Translations under genes and position numbers: made by a program | Part shown: positions 10,289-43,380 of the stretch, in pieces | Numbering within the stretch: position 1 is the first letter of the stretch | Layout of the letters: every line of letters begins with the position of its first letter | Assembly (NCBI RefSeq): GCF_026213295.1 | Contig: NC_079418.1 | Location: 2,851,887 to 2,915,886, forward strand | Origin: Gadus chalcogrammus | Taxonomy: Eukaryota; Chordata; Actinopteri; Gadiformes; Gadidae | Direction: 5' to 3' | Length of the DNA: 64,000 bases | Notes under the pieces: model-generated | Told to the model about the DNA's origin: nothing | The model's database searches: none | What the model saw: only the letters and a program-made list of their open reading frames with translations

Positions 10289-12654
10289 GGGGCCGTGTCC
10301 ACCAAAATCGTTTTTAAAAGGCGGAGCGCTCCGTGCACTGCTTTCAACGCGTTTGTGCGCGCCGCTCAAAAAAGGCGCACGGAGCGTTTTTCGTTTGCGT
10401 CATTAATACGCGTCATCGCTTTTATCCATAGATATACAGCTTCTATCTGTTGGCTCCATCATCTGGCATCTGACACCTGAACGTCCTCTCTGGTTGCTCC
10501 TACAATTGTATTAGAAAATTAATGCAAGATTAATAGCGCTTCTTGCCGTGGCAGCGGAGGTTGCGGACGATCCCCCTGCGCCTGTCGAGGTTGCCCGGAG
10601 GAGGGTGTGGGTCCACAGCATTAATCATGGCAGGAGGCAATACGGGGAATACCACCGGCTGTGTCAAGAGCTCCGCCTGGACGAGGATCGCTTTAAGGTT
10701 TATTTCCGACTCAACCGGCAACAATTTGAAGGAGTGTTGACATTTATTGGGCCGACCATCGCCAAGATGAATACAAATTATAGGGAGAGCATCAATCCCG
10801 CCCAACGGCTTTGCATTTGTCTGAGGTGAGTAGCATAAATTGAAATGTGTCTTTGTAAATAAACACAACAGTTGGTATTTAACGTTAGGTCTATATTGTT
10901 TAGACATAAACAGGAGTTGAGTCATTCTTATTGTATAAGCCTGTAAACACTGACACTTTATTTTGGCAACATTGTGACATTTGCAGATCCATACACACAC
11001 AATGTTTTATTGCCATTGTGCACATGTCTTTTGCCATAGGGATAATTTAAACGGTTTGCCTTCTTATTAATTCAATAAATTAAATGTAGGCTATTTTCAT
11101 ATTTAATTAATAAGAAGGCAAACCTTTATTAGCAACTGTGCAGTTCTTTTTTGTTTTCTAAATAACTGAAGATAATGTAGGCTATCTTTGTTTATGTTGC
11201 AGGTACCTGTCAACTGGAGACTCATACAGGTCCATAGCCTTCAGCTACAGGGTGGGGTTCTGCACTGTGGCGAGGATGGTGAAGAGTGTGTGTTAGGCCA
11301 TATGGCAGTGTATGGTCTCCACATACATGCCTGTGCCAGGGGCAGAGGACTGGAGGAAGATAGCGGGGGACTACGAGAAGCTGGCGGACTTCCCCAACTG
11401 CCTCTGCGCCATAGACGGCAAACATGTGGTAATCCAGGCCCCACCGTCTACTGGCAGCCAGTACTTTAATTATAAGGGGGCATTCTCCATCGTCCTTCTG
11501 GCGGTGGTGGATGCCCGCTATAGATTTAGGGTCGTGGATGTGGGGGCCTACGGCTGGAGCAGTGATGGAGGCACGCTCTCGTCTTCGGCCTTTGGCACTG
11601 CTCTGCGGCTGGGGAACCTGGACCTTCCACCTGATCGACCCCTACCTGGAGCAGACCATCTGGGACCCCAGCCGCATGTATTCATTGGGGATGAAGCTTT
11701 TCCTCTGCCGAGGAACTTCCTGCGGCCCTATCCTAGCCAAAACCTGGGGGGAGAGCGGAGGATCTTCAATTTTCGGCTGTCCCATGCCCGGAGGATTGTG
11801 GAGTGCGCCTTTGGCATCCTCGCCAACCAGTGGAGGCTCTACAGGAGGGTTCTCTGCGTGTTGCCAGAAGTTGCAGAGAGCGCCGTGAAAGCCACCTGTA
11901 TTCTGATGGTGAGGGAGAGGATGGCCCCCGCACTCCAACTGTGCCATCACAGGGTGCAGTGCAGAGCATCCCCAGGGTCGGCAGCAACAATGCCTCCAGG
12001 GAAGCGGTCGCAGTGAGGGAGACCTTCAACCGCTATTTCTCATCTCTGCCTGGTCGAGTGACTTGGCAGGATGGAATTTACTTGATCATTTTTTTATATA
12101 TTTAAATCAAAAAAGGCGAAAAACCAAAACTAATAATTAAATTTCTTAAATCAATCTAACATTCATGTTGTATGCTGGATTACTTCTGAAGACAAAAATA
12201 CAACTTTAACACCTTCATCATCATCAGAGCATTCATTATGTATCTACTACCTAATGTAATGAAAACAAAACAACATTGTCTTAGCATTAAAATGTTTATG
12301 ATATGCCTTTAACGTGAGGTCGTACAGGACCGGACACTCACTCACAGCTGTTATTAAACTTTCGTCCGACAAGTTTCAGTTTGTTTCAGTTTGTGTTCTG
12401 TTGATACTTTTAGCCTTGCCTCCTCCTTGATTTTGATTGGTCGTTCGAAAAAAGCGCCGATGACGTGGAGCGCTTTTCTTCAAAAGTTCAACTGTTTTCA
12501 ACTGGGGCGCGCGCCTAGAAGCGCGAGGCATGCTGAGCGTTTAACAGACCCAGGCGGCTTTTTAAAAAGCGCGCTGCATGCGCGTCCTGCCATAGAGAAT
12601 GCATTGCAGACAGGCGCTCCGCCTTTTAAAAACGCTTTTGGTGGACACGGCCCC
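10289..12654 (+). mobile_element. PIF/Harbinger DNA transposon
   Basis: A 2366-bp element. The ends match as terminal inverted repeats: ggggccgtgtccaccaaaa at the left and its complement at the right, with similarity continuing about 45 bases. It is flanked by the direct repeat TTA (10286-10288 and 12655-12657), the expected 3-bp target duplication of this superfamily. It carries a two-exon transposase. I did not find the Myb/SANT-like second protein typical of autonomous Harbingers, so the element may depend on another copy. Confidence 0.93.
10548..12016 (+). pseudogene. Harbinger transposase (HARBI1-like, DDE_Tnp_4), one premature stop
   Basis: Exon 1 is 10548-10825, ending ctgag|gtgag. 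Exon 2 is 11203-12016, after ttgcag. The frames join in phase through LRYLSTGDSYRSIA. The DDE nuclease core is present: first Asp in CAIDGKH, second Asp in FIGDEAFPL, Glu in RRIVECAFGIL. The YKGAFSIVLLAVVDA block is typical of the family. An in-frame TAG at 11294-11296 separates the N-terminal helix-turn-helix half from the catalytic half, and exon 1 opens on GTG with no ATG in frame. Both suggest an inactive copy. Length is close to HARBI1-like transposases (about 360 residues). Confidence 0.85.
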
Positions 12655-13811
12655 TTAAAAGGCTGCGCCTATACTCATAGAATCTAGAGTTACAATACGT
12701 AACTATCGATAGGCTACTAAAGCATATCGGATTATCAACAATTGTTGTGTGCGGGTGTGTGTTGTCATATAGGCTATAGACTGATTGCTTGCATCCATGA
12801 AATATTGCAATGTATTAGGCCTACTGCATATAGAGATAATTTAGATCGGTATTGCGCAACAATCGGGGGATGGGGACCCCCTGAATATTGACGGGCATTT
12901 CACACACTGGTCACAGCGCATCCATCACCTCACCTCCGAAGTGAGCGCACTCACTTCAACATAGACATTGAACAAGCTGGTTCAAAATGGCCCAAAAATC
13001 TTCAGTTTGGGAACATTTTGAATTGGCCAATGATCGACGTAGCTGTATGCTACGTGACGTTACCAGAGCTAGGGAGGCAAATTATAAGCGACACCAAGCA
13101 GAGAAGCGAGAGAGGTGGAGGAAGAATAGATATCTTGTTTCCCTTAACTTTATAAGACAACATTAGTGGGATCTCGGGAGGAAAAGCAATGCTTAGCGAA
13201 ATGCTAACAATAGCTTAGCTGTTTGTTTACGTTCGCTGTACAGCGCCGGGCCCATCAACTGTGACTGGCTTGCTGCAGAGCGTGAGCGTCTTGGGAATAC
13301 CCGGTCAATACAATGGATATAATATGGACACATAAGACAATCAATATTCGTATTTGTTATGGATTTATTATACAAATTCCCTGAAAAGATGCACGTTCCA
13401 AGATTAATTGAAAAGCTCCCGTAAGGGCTGAGATGGCAGAGGACAGCTGATTTGGAACGGAACAACAGCTGTTCGCTTCCACAGGGAAAAAGTATGGAAC
13501 TCCAATTTACTTAGGCCTACTAATTAACGTTCAAAAGCCATTAAATCTTCAACAAAATATGCAGATACTGTCAAACTCGGTTCCAGGGAGTATATAATTA
13601 GGGATTATTAATGTTGTTTTTGATGGTGTGTTATTCTGGAATGAGTATTCGAATACTCGCTCGGAAAAACCAACGAGTATTCGAAGCCTGAAAAATGGCA
13701 TTCGGGCCATCCCTAGATATGTGTGCATAGCGACAGTCCAGACTGTTGCTGGACTGTACCACTTTCACAGGGGGGTTCCTGTGGGTCTAGACTACAGCTG
13801 AGGCCATAGAG
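12655..13811 (+). mobile_element. Remnant hAT sequence with BED-like start and right terminus
   Basis: A 59-codon frame at 12987-13166 (MAQKSSVWEHFELA...) resembles the start of a BED-finger hAT transposase but lacks the Cys/His pairs and ends early. The block 13631-13717 ends in ggccatccctag and contains mirrored gagtattcgaatactc words, as seen in fish hAT termini. No left terminus or 8-bp duplication could be matched, so this is a fragment. Confidence 0.5.
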
Positions 13812-13995
13812 GGAGAGAAAGAGACTCGTTGGTCATAAGAGGATACCCTATCGATGTGTTGAGCTTAACCAGTTGATTTTTATGGCATCTGTGGTTCAGT
13901 AAAATGACAGAATTCAGACTTTGTTCCAGTAGAGAAATTATTCAAACGTTCTTTACTTTAAATTTTACCCCAATGCATTTTTTAAGTCTTTTGTA
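13812..13995 (+). repeat. NLR 5'-flank segment duplicated at window start
   Basis: This is the second copy of the segment at 1-180. It lies upstream of NLR exon 1 and may hold part of the promoter or a 5' untranslated exon. No TATA box or clear initiator is visible. Confidence 0.65.
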
Positions 13996-14257
13996 TATCT
14001 TTTTTGTGTTGTAGTTTAAGCACAGTTACAGTCTCCAAGGTGCTTAATTCTCATCTCTCAGTTCTCATCTGCTCTACACATCTGTACTGTAGTGAGGGCA
14101 GTATGGTTATGTTGTGGGGTTCATATTGACGGTCTCTGACGTCCATAAGGCTTTAGTGTGACGCAGTTACAATGATCTCTCTCAATAAACAGCAAAAGTT
14201 CAGAAGGCAAATTAAGTGATGGATGAGTTGTGTTTGTGTCCAGGTCTCCAGTCTACT

Positions 14258-35542
<21,285 letters not shown>

Positions 35543-35694
35543 ACGCACACACACACGCACGCACGCACATGAAGGGTGCGTGAGGGGGAGCGTGGGGGGG
35601 GTTCAGGGGTAGGGCTGAAGGGGGGCCGGCGGGGCTGAGGGGGGGTGAGGGTGAGGGGGGTTATGGCCTGGTGGCTCATTGTCTCTGTGTCAGT

Positions 35695-35748
<54 letters not shown>

Positions 35749-35871
35749 GTCTCTGTCTCTGTCTCCCTGTCTCTCTGTCTCTGTCTCTCATATCCTCGGT
35801 CTGAACATGATATACAATACACATGAATACGGAATACACACACACACAGACGTATAAACACACACGTATAA

Positions 35872-35912
<41 letters not shown>

Positions 35913-36640
35913 AACACACACGTATAAACACACACACACACACACACACTTATAAACACACACACACACACACAAATAAACACATGTATAAACATGTCAC
36001 ATGTCTCTGTGTCACTCTCTCTTTTTCTTTCCCTCTCTTTTTTTGTAAAGTATAGCATGATAAACCAGAAAACTTTTAAGATCTTCCATAGTTAGATAAG
36101 CACATTTATTATTTGAAATGTATATAAAATACTGATGGTGAATGTTTGGTCTTAGGGGCTCATCTTTTTTGTCATAATCCTGATTTACAACCTGATTTAA
36201 AGCAGATTTTATGTTTTATTCATAATAACCAACAGGTCTGTGGGATAATGTTGCATTCTGTAAATTACTTTAAACTGAATCTTGATTCCTTGTGTTCTCT
36301 TGGGAAGCAAACGGCCGCAGAACATGTTCAGTTATTAAAGATATTTGCACACCTGTTGAGGATTTGTAATGCCTGCTTCTTCTACGATTTTAGTCCTTGT
36401 ATTTATTGTGTACATGTAAGGGACTATTTTTCTGTTGTATTTGTTAATGAAGCATAATTGTAATGAACAACTCAGTGGATCCAACTGAAGGTTCTCGTGT
36501 GTTCAGCCGATGATTCTTCCCCTTTCTACAGTTTAACTCCTTCAAGCTGAGCAGATGTTTCTCCAGAGCTTTCTGATGGTTATCCTAGCAGCACACCTGG
36601 AATGTCCCTCCAGCCCCTTGGGTCCCAGCAGCTCTCTGAG
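35543..36640. repeat. NLR 3' flank with microsatellites
   Basis: Contains a (CT)n run at 35697-35740 continuing as gtctct repeats to about 35790. (CA)n runs interrupted by tataaa lie at 35837-35970. A G-rich stretch lies at 35583-35660. The rest to 36640 is AT-rich and likely 3' UTR or intergenic. No polyadenylation signal is convincing. Confidence 0.8.
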
Positions 36641-36885
36641 GGGTCCTGACCCCTGACCTGGACCCAGTCTCCAGTCCCAGGTCCTAAGGGGTCCTGTCCC
36701 CTGACCTGGACCCAGTCTTCAGTCCCAGGTCCTAAGGGGTCCTGCCCCCTGACCTGGACCCAGTCTTCATTCCCAGGTCCTAAGGGGTCCTGTCCCCTGA
36801 CCTGGACCCAGTCTTCAGTCCATGGTCCCTAATGGGTCCTGCCCCCTGACGTGGACCCAGTCTTCAGTCCGTTCCTCTCAATGGT
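36641..36885 (+). repeat. Minisatellite, 48-bp unit
   Basis: About five copies of a unit made of ggtcctgtcccctgacctgg, acccagtcttcagtcccagg and tcctaagg. Copies differ by one to four bases. Confidence 0.9.
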
Positions 36886-37513
36886 GGCCTGGAGGACCAT
36901 GAGCTCAGTCCTCTGGAGACATTTCCTCCAACTCGTCACAACACAACAGTGGAGTCTCCATTCACCTCGGTTATCAAACACTTTTATCCAGAGAGACTTA
37001 CAATAAGTCCATTAGTCAGGAGAAAGAGAAACAACAATATTTCTCTGTGGGTACATTAAGGATGTTCATAGAACCAAGTGCACCTACTAACCATCACTAG
37101 GTTAACCTATTCAACAACACTAACCATCACTAGGTTAACCCATTCCCCGTATACAACACAGATGGCTAGGGTAAGATGCTACACCATGCTAAGTACTGTT
37201 TTTAAGGGCTATCCTCCATTTTTTTTTAGATTGCTTCCATATGCGCTAAATAGCGACAAATGGAACCGCGGAGAAGAGAGAACGAGAATGAGAACTAGAG
37301 GGTCATGAAGCCAATTTTATTTTTTAAAATCTTTCGTCCGATTTCACACACAAAAAACAACAAGCCAAAACATGCTAATTGCAGAGCAGTACACTCACTT
37401 GCACACACACACGCCACATGTATGTGTCTGTGTATGTATGTCTGTGTGTCTGCATGTCTGTTTGTGTGTGTGTCTGCATGTCTGTGTGTGTGTGCATGTG
37501 TCTGTGTACATCC
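36886..37513. other. Interval without recognised gene
   Basis: A short direct repeat (aaccatcactaggttaacc) occurs near 37090 and 37122. A tgtgtctgcatgtctgt microsatellite lies at 37420-37505. No gene is seen. Confidence 0.6.
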
Positions 37514-38560
37514 CAGGTAAAAAATAAATATACTTTAATGTACTAAAAATGTACTTCATTTTTTGAAAGTACATTTCTAGCACATTTTCACTTTATGTGT
37601 TAAAATAAAGTAAAACAAAAATATATTATAAATGTATTAATTACAAATATATTATTTCCTCAGTAGTACTTCAGTTTACTTAGATAAAGTACACTATTTA
37701 TTAATTCATATTAAGTATATTCATATAAAATATACTAACACTGAAATATATATAAGTGTTTGATTAGTATATTTAAGCAATAGATCACGCCAGGCTGTGG
37801 TATGTGCAAATTATACCACTGTTAAGGGGCGTTGTCCGGCCCCGACGCGCAGCGGAGGGCCGGCGACCCCCTTCACAGTGGTATAATGAGCACATGCCAC
37901 TGACTGAAGTGATCTATTGCTTTTATACAACGGTTACTGTTATGGCGAAACGAAAGTCATAGACACACTACATTTAAAAAGAAACCAAGAAAGTCAAAGT
38001 AGTCGTTTTATTAAAGAATACAAAAAAGTAGTCCCTCCTGGCTAAGCTTTCGTTAGTCTCTCCATCGCCTTGCTCACTCCCGGAGTAACAACATTTACAC
38101 CCTCTCTCCATCATCCAACATATGTTTTACTTTGTAACTGTTTCTACTTCCAGGCGCGGAGTAATATGCAAACTTTCACAAAATGATCAGGCGTCATAGC
38201 AGTTATGTATACGCTCATTATACAACAGTTGGGAACCAATCAGATCGCTGGATTTAGGTCCCCCGTTGTATAATTATTTATAATGTACTTCGAATGTGTT
38301 AAATATAAGTTTAATGTCAGTGTATTTGCATCTACTTTTATCAAGTGCACTTTTAGCACACTATCAATAAGTTTACTTTTATAACACTTTTTTCATATCA
38401 TTGTTAGCACAGCAGTGTTAAAGTGCACTTAAAATAAGTATATTAATAATTTAATACTACTTCAGTGGTAAATTAGTGTATTCTTCATAAGTACACTATA
38501 AACCAGAACAAATTCATCAGTATGTAGCCATTTATTTTAGTGTGCTAAGATCAGTTTAAA
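37514..38560. mobile_element. AT-rich block with sub-terminal-type repeats, split by nested palindromes
   Basis: Two AT-rich parts, 37514-37766 and 38276-38560, share short words (aagtacac, aagtatatt, atgtacttc, gtgcactt) in both orientations, as in sub-terminal regions of CACTA elements. They are split by palindromic insertions at 37767-38275. This block lies downstream of the minus-strand CACTA transposase, so it may be that element's 3' end. I could not find the opposite terminus, so this link is inference. Confidence 0.4.
37767..37925. repeat. Foldback element with GC-rich core
   Basis: The left arm gcaatagatcacgcc...attataccactgt mirrors the right arm acagtggtataatgag...gatctattgc, around a core of ggccccgacgcgcagcggag. 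A second TIR-like unit starts here with ttatacaacggtt (37925) and ends at 38275 with ccgttgtataa. A truncated copy of the first element lies at 8041-8160. Confidence 0.8.
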
Positions 38561-39376
38561 AGAATGTACAATAACATTTAATTTCTTTAACTGATCTTTT
38601 CTCTTCAACCTTTTAAAATAATGTATTTTACCAGCAAAATGCAACAATGCTGTTATGTAACAATACCTTTTCTAATTGAAAAAATATCCTTAATTTTCTA
38701 TACCTATTTCAATTTTAAATTGTTAGCAATTAGTGTTATAAAGTATTTAGATTACTTCAACACCACCGTTGTTTTTATGCAATATTTAAAAATTCATCCA
38801 TTCTCCAAATTTAATGGTGAATTTTGAATAAACATGAACATCAACAACAGAGCACCTTTCAATTAAACATGTGCTTTTATTTAATGCAGTAGTCTAACAA
38901 AAAAACAGTACAACCTTGTGTATTTCTTATCATCACATGGAAAGTACTTATTCCAAAGCGTGGATTGTTTCACTTACATTTGACAGCAATCAGAAAACAT
39001 ATTAGACTTATGAACATATTAAGATGTGCAAATAACAGGAAATTTGCTTTGCTGCTTGACAGAAAAATTAATCTTTTGAAAGTCTTTGATTTTGCATGAA
39101 AACAGTCTGTTAAAGTTCAACATTTTGAGGCCACAATTTTGTTTGTATTTTGTTATACCACAACTGTTATAGTATAACTGTTTAACAGCACAGTCTTTGT
39201 GTGTGCTTGCCCATGTGCCTTATAATTTTTACAGATGTAATACTCTGAAGTTGCCATTTTTGGACATTGTCCACTAGTTTTAAGGCACACCAAGAATACA
39301 CACTGATATGTAATCCCTATTTCTTACAATTTGGCAGTGGTTTCAGCATTTTTTCTCAAACTTCCCCAGTAACTAT
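38561..39376. other. AT-rich interval, possible 3' UTR of CACTA gene
   Basis: No exon or transposon terminus recognised. It directly follows the stop codon of the minus-strand transposase. Confidence 0.4.
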
Positions 39377-42300
39377 TTAATCTCTATCTACATTATTTGG
39401 TAGAGGAATAACATATTGTTTGTCTCTTGATTGGATCAAAACACATTTCCTGTGGAACAGGTCAGTGGGCACCGCATAAACATTCCTAGATTCTGACACC
39501 TCAGACATAAAACTGGAAGCAATGTTCAGTTGACTATCCTTGCAGAGCTGTCCATCAGTCTTCACAAGCTCCTTTACCAATATACAGTGCAATGACAAAT
39601 CGCCTGCTCTGAATACTGACATGCAAAGAATTCTACATAATCTTCGATCCTGTAACTCCACTGTTGAGTTGATCCTTTTTTTTTTAATTCTGTTACTGCT
39701 GGAATGATACAGTATGCCTTTTATAATGAAACGGTGATAACAAACACAGTGTTCGACTGTAACACTTAGCAAGTCTTTGATAGCAAGTTTTTCTAATGCT
39801 GACAGTTTGTGATGACAGGGATTACCAAAAACTCTGACATTTTCATCCAGGCTAGATGAATTAGAACTTGATACATTGCTGTTTAGGAGATGTGAAAAAA
39901 TGCATTTCACCCCTTCATTAGCATCTACCATGTACTTTTCGGCTTTTTGTGTTAGACTCCTCCAGCAAAGAAATCTTTTAACTATTTGCTCTGGAACATG
40001 TGTTGTCCCATTGAAGTACTGTAACAAAGTGCCATTAAATGATTCAAAGGAAAAGGTTGATGTGGCCCACAAAGGGCCCCAGTTCCTAACACTTGCCTCA
40101 AGGTGTGTCAGAAGATGGACATTAAATGTCATATTTGAGGCACCATATAACTTCTCAAACTGCAGTGAGAACTTCTTGAGAGCTCTTTCAGCTACTTCAA
40201 TATCACAGCGTTTCACCTTTTCTCCCAAAAGAATGTGCATTGCGAACACAAACAGAAAAAGGTGGTTCCAGAACTTCTTTAGTAAGACCCCATTCAGTAA
40301 AGGCAGGGCATAGAATAACAGGAATGACCTCCACTCTGACGCTTTCCAATATTTTCTGTCTGCCACAGATCGTGGTACTCTTGTTATCTCAACAGGTGGT
40401 TGAATTGGAATGAGCTCTTTGTCAATGCGGTCTGATTTTGCTCCTCCACTCTTTTTTATGATTTCTTGAGTCAAACCACAGTTTTGCTAATTGTCTTGTC
40501 ACACCAAGGCAGACACAATGCTGATACTCTGGAACAAATCCATTTATCATTTGAAACTTTGAAAGTTTCATTAATGGTGAAGGTCCTTTTACTCCCATTA
40601 CAGGACTGTCTGGTGTTGCAGCCATTGCGTGATCAAAATGCTTAGCTTCAGTTCTAAGATGTGGTTTTGGGCCTTTGTTTGTGTAAGGACCACCACCAAC
40701 ATGGTAACAAAAATCACATCCATAAAAGCCATTAAACTGTTTGGTGTTTCTTAGAAGTGGGCGAGCAACTGAATCTGAACTGCATATCAGAGCATACACT
40801 TTGGAGACATGTTGTACATTTGCTGAGTCCTTCCATTTAATGCCATTTTGTTCTAAAATTTGCAGTTCATTAACAAATGGCTTCAAAAATGTTAAGAAGT
40901 TTGGCTTCTTCTCGCCAAACCAGAGACAAGGAAGACAGATATTTGCCTTGCGTTCTTTAGGTTCGAGTTCTATAACCTGGCACTGATTTGATACTTTGAA
41001 CTCCTGAAAACTGGAATTCCATCACAGTTCCAAATTAAGGTTATGTCATCCTCACCTAATTCACCTGATTCTTTGAGTTTCTGGTACTCTTCTCCACACT
41101 GTATATCTGAAATGACATCTGCACATTGCCAGTCTTTTTTTAAACCTTGGTTTTGTTCAAGCAATGTTTTGATTTGTGAAGCCAAACTAAGCACTAGAAA
41201 GAAACACCCACTTTTGAGACAGCTCTCTGAATCAGTTACTGCATTACAAGCACCACACATTAGTTCACTGGTATTATTTACCCCTAAGTAGTTTTCACAT
41301 GCTGGACAGTAAAAATGGGGGACATAATTTCCATATTGTCCATAAGCTTTGTGAAAAAGGTATGTGGTTACTGGTACCATTCCAGGGAAATGTTCATTGA
41401 CAATCTTCAGTAGATGTTCAAGTGCCACACCTGTCACATTGTGCCTTAGTACATAAGACATCAGTAAGATTAAACTTTGTCCCTTTGTCAGTGGAGCTCC
41501 AGGATACGCTGGATCATCTCCATCCAACAAAAATGTCTCTGCCTGTGAAGACATAAAAAAAGAAAAGATAGAAAACTGTTACACTCATCTGCATTAAAAG
41601 AGATTGCTTACAGATTTACAGAGAAAACATACTGTATAATACATGTTAATAACCTGTTGGTTTGGTGTCTCTTGCTGATCAGGTGGAGTAGCAGGCACAT
41701 TGCATCCTGGTTGCCTCTCTAACATGTCCTGGCAAAATATAAATGGAAGCATAAATATTTTCATTTTAATTTATTTTATAGTTTTGACATATAAAACAAT
41801 ACTAGTGCTCCAAAAGATAAGTGGTAACTACTACAAGTCATCTGGTAGTTTTTACATTCAGAAAATTTACCAAGTTGCCTTCTGGGGTTGTTAGCAGAGA
41901 GTTATGCAAATGGAATACACACTAGCTTCATATAAAACTGATGTGATTTCAGGGGAAAGGATGAATGTAGTGCCTATATTCAGTCAATATACAAAATGTG
42001 TAGCTCCTTGCCCAAACCTAGAAAACAAATGAACTCTATTAACAAATCAGAAACAAGAATACTGAAAAGCACTAATCCTTGGGTGGATGTAAGACAGGGC
42101 ATCTGTTTCTATCAAGACAATGAGTTCAAACATTAAGCCAAAACTGCATAATAATGCTTAATAAAAAACAAAATTGTTGTATTGGCGGAATAAAACATCA
42201 GATTTAAGTCACATTAACAGGGATGCAAACACATGTATGGCAAAAAAAGAGAGCTACCCGAAGTCGGAAAAAATATGACGGCATGATATCCTATTATCAT

Positions 42301-42483
42301 GAGAAGGCCTATGCTATATGCTATATGCCTAGAAAGATAAAAAATATATTAGTTACTCAGTTAAAGTGCCTTTTTAAACTAAGTTATTAATTCTAATTTA
42401 TTTTCACACACACACACCTCTGCATTGGATATGCGATCACAGGTACAGGTACTGGCAGTATAGGCCTGGCACTGTCCCTGATC

Positions 42484-42780
42484 TTATCTGCTGCTTAGGG
42501 GGTTTCGGAGAAGCTGTGCAACACTTTGTGTAGTTATTGTTGTTGTCACTTTCCTACGATGAATGTCTGCCTTACAGTGTGCATACAGGGCATGTACACC
42601 CCTGCTGGCATAATTAATTTCTTTAATGCAGTGTGTGGATTTAGCACATCCTTTTTTCTCAATTTTTTTGAAAAAGTCAGACAGTGGAAAGTTATGCTTC
42701 ACTGTATTCACCTCAGTTGTGGCTTCTAATTTTAGCCATGACCACTTCCAACTGCACTTGCACCCTGCGTCCTGCTGCAC
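42484..42780 (-). pseudogene. BED-like zinc-finger remnant of a transposon protein
   Basis: A 98-codon minus-strand frame with KEINYASRGVHALYAHCKAD, typical of a C-x2-C ... H-x5-H finger found in fish transposon-derived proteins. The first Cys pair is disturbed (CAKSTHC). It probably belongs to an insertion ending near 43567. No further domain is found. Confidence 0.5.
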
Positions 42781-43216
42781 AATAAGTGCATCCTTCTCCG
42801 ATATTTCCCACCACTATCCTCGGGCCGGGTCAGGCCGGGCCCTTGATCGAGCGTTTTTATTTTTATTTTTATCATTGGTTTATTGGCCTAATCTGAGGAG
42901 AAATCTATGCCATAAACAGAAATATTATAGGCCTTTATTACACAGGTCTTCTCAATGCCGTGGAATGCTCCGTTCACTTTGGAAGCTAGTCCGGTGACTT
43001 GTTAACCCCAGTGTCTTCTGTTGCTAAGCGACGACACCGTCTTTGCGGACAATTTATTATTGCTCTGCTGATCAACACTAGGAATAATAATAATAATACA
43101 TTTAATTTAGAGGCGCCTTTCAAGGCACCCAAATGATGAATGAATGCTGGCAACGAATAAATTGTAAAAAGGCGCACCATGTAAAGTTATTTTTTTAGTT
43201 TTGGCAAGTAGCCGTG

Positions 43217-43380
43217 TTATAAGCGGGATCATGTATAGAACGTCGCCAGTCATTTTCGAAAATAAGACCCGTCAGGGCGAAGCAAGATGCCTTCGCTGCG
43301 CGTCGGTGTACTGTTCGCCCTGTCGGGGCTTATTTTCCCGATAATGACCGGCGTTCCATACATTATCCCTTACATATACA
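43217..43380. repeat. Foldback element
   Basis: 43261-43280 (aataagacccgtcagggcga) pairs with 43315-43334 with two mismatches. The outer arms gtatagaacg...cagtcatttt pair with the mirrored cggcgttccatac block. The boundary words ataagcgggat and ttatcccttacat match those of the foldback at 26088. Confidence 0.8.

Noticed and set aside
35690..36058. 122-codon Cys-Val/Arg-Glu frame
   Set aside because: Translation of CA and CT microsatellites downstream of the NLR stop.
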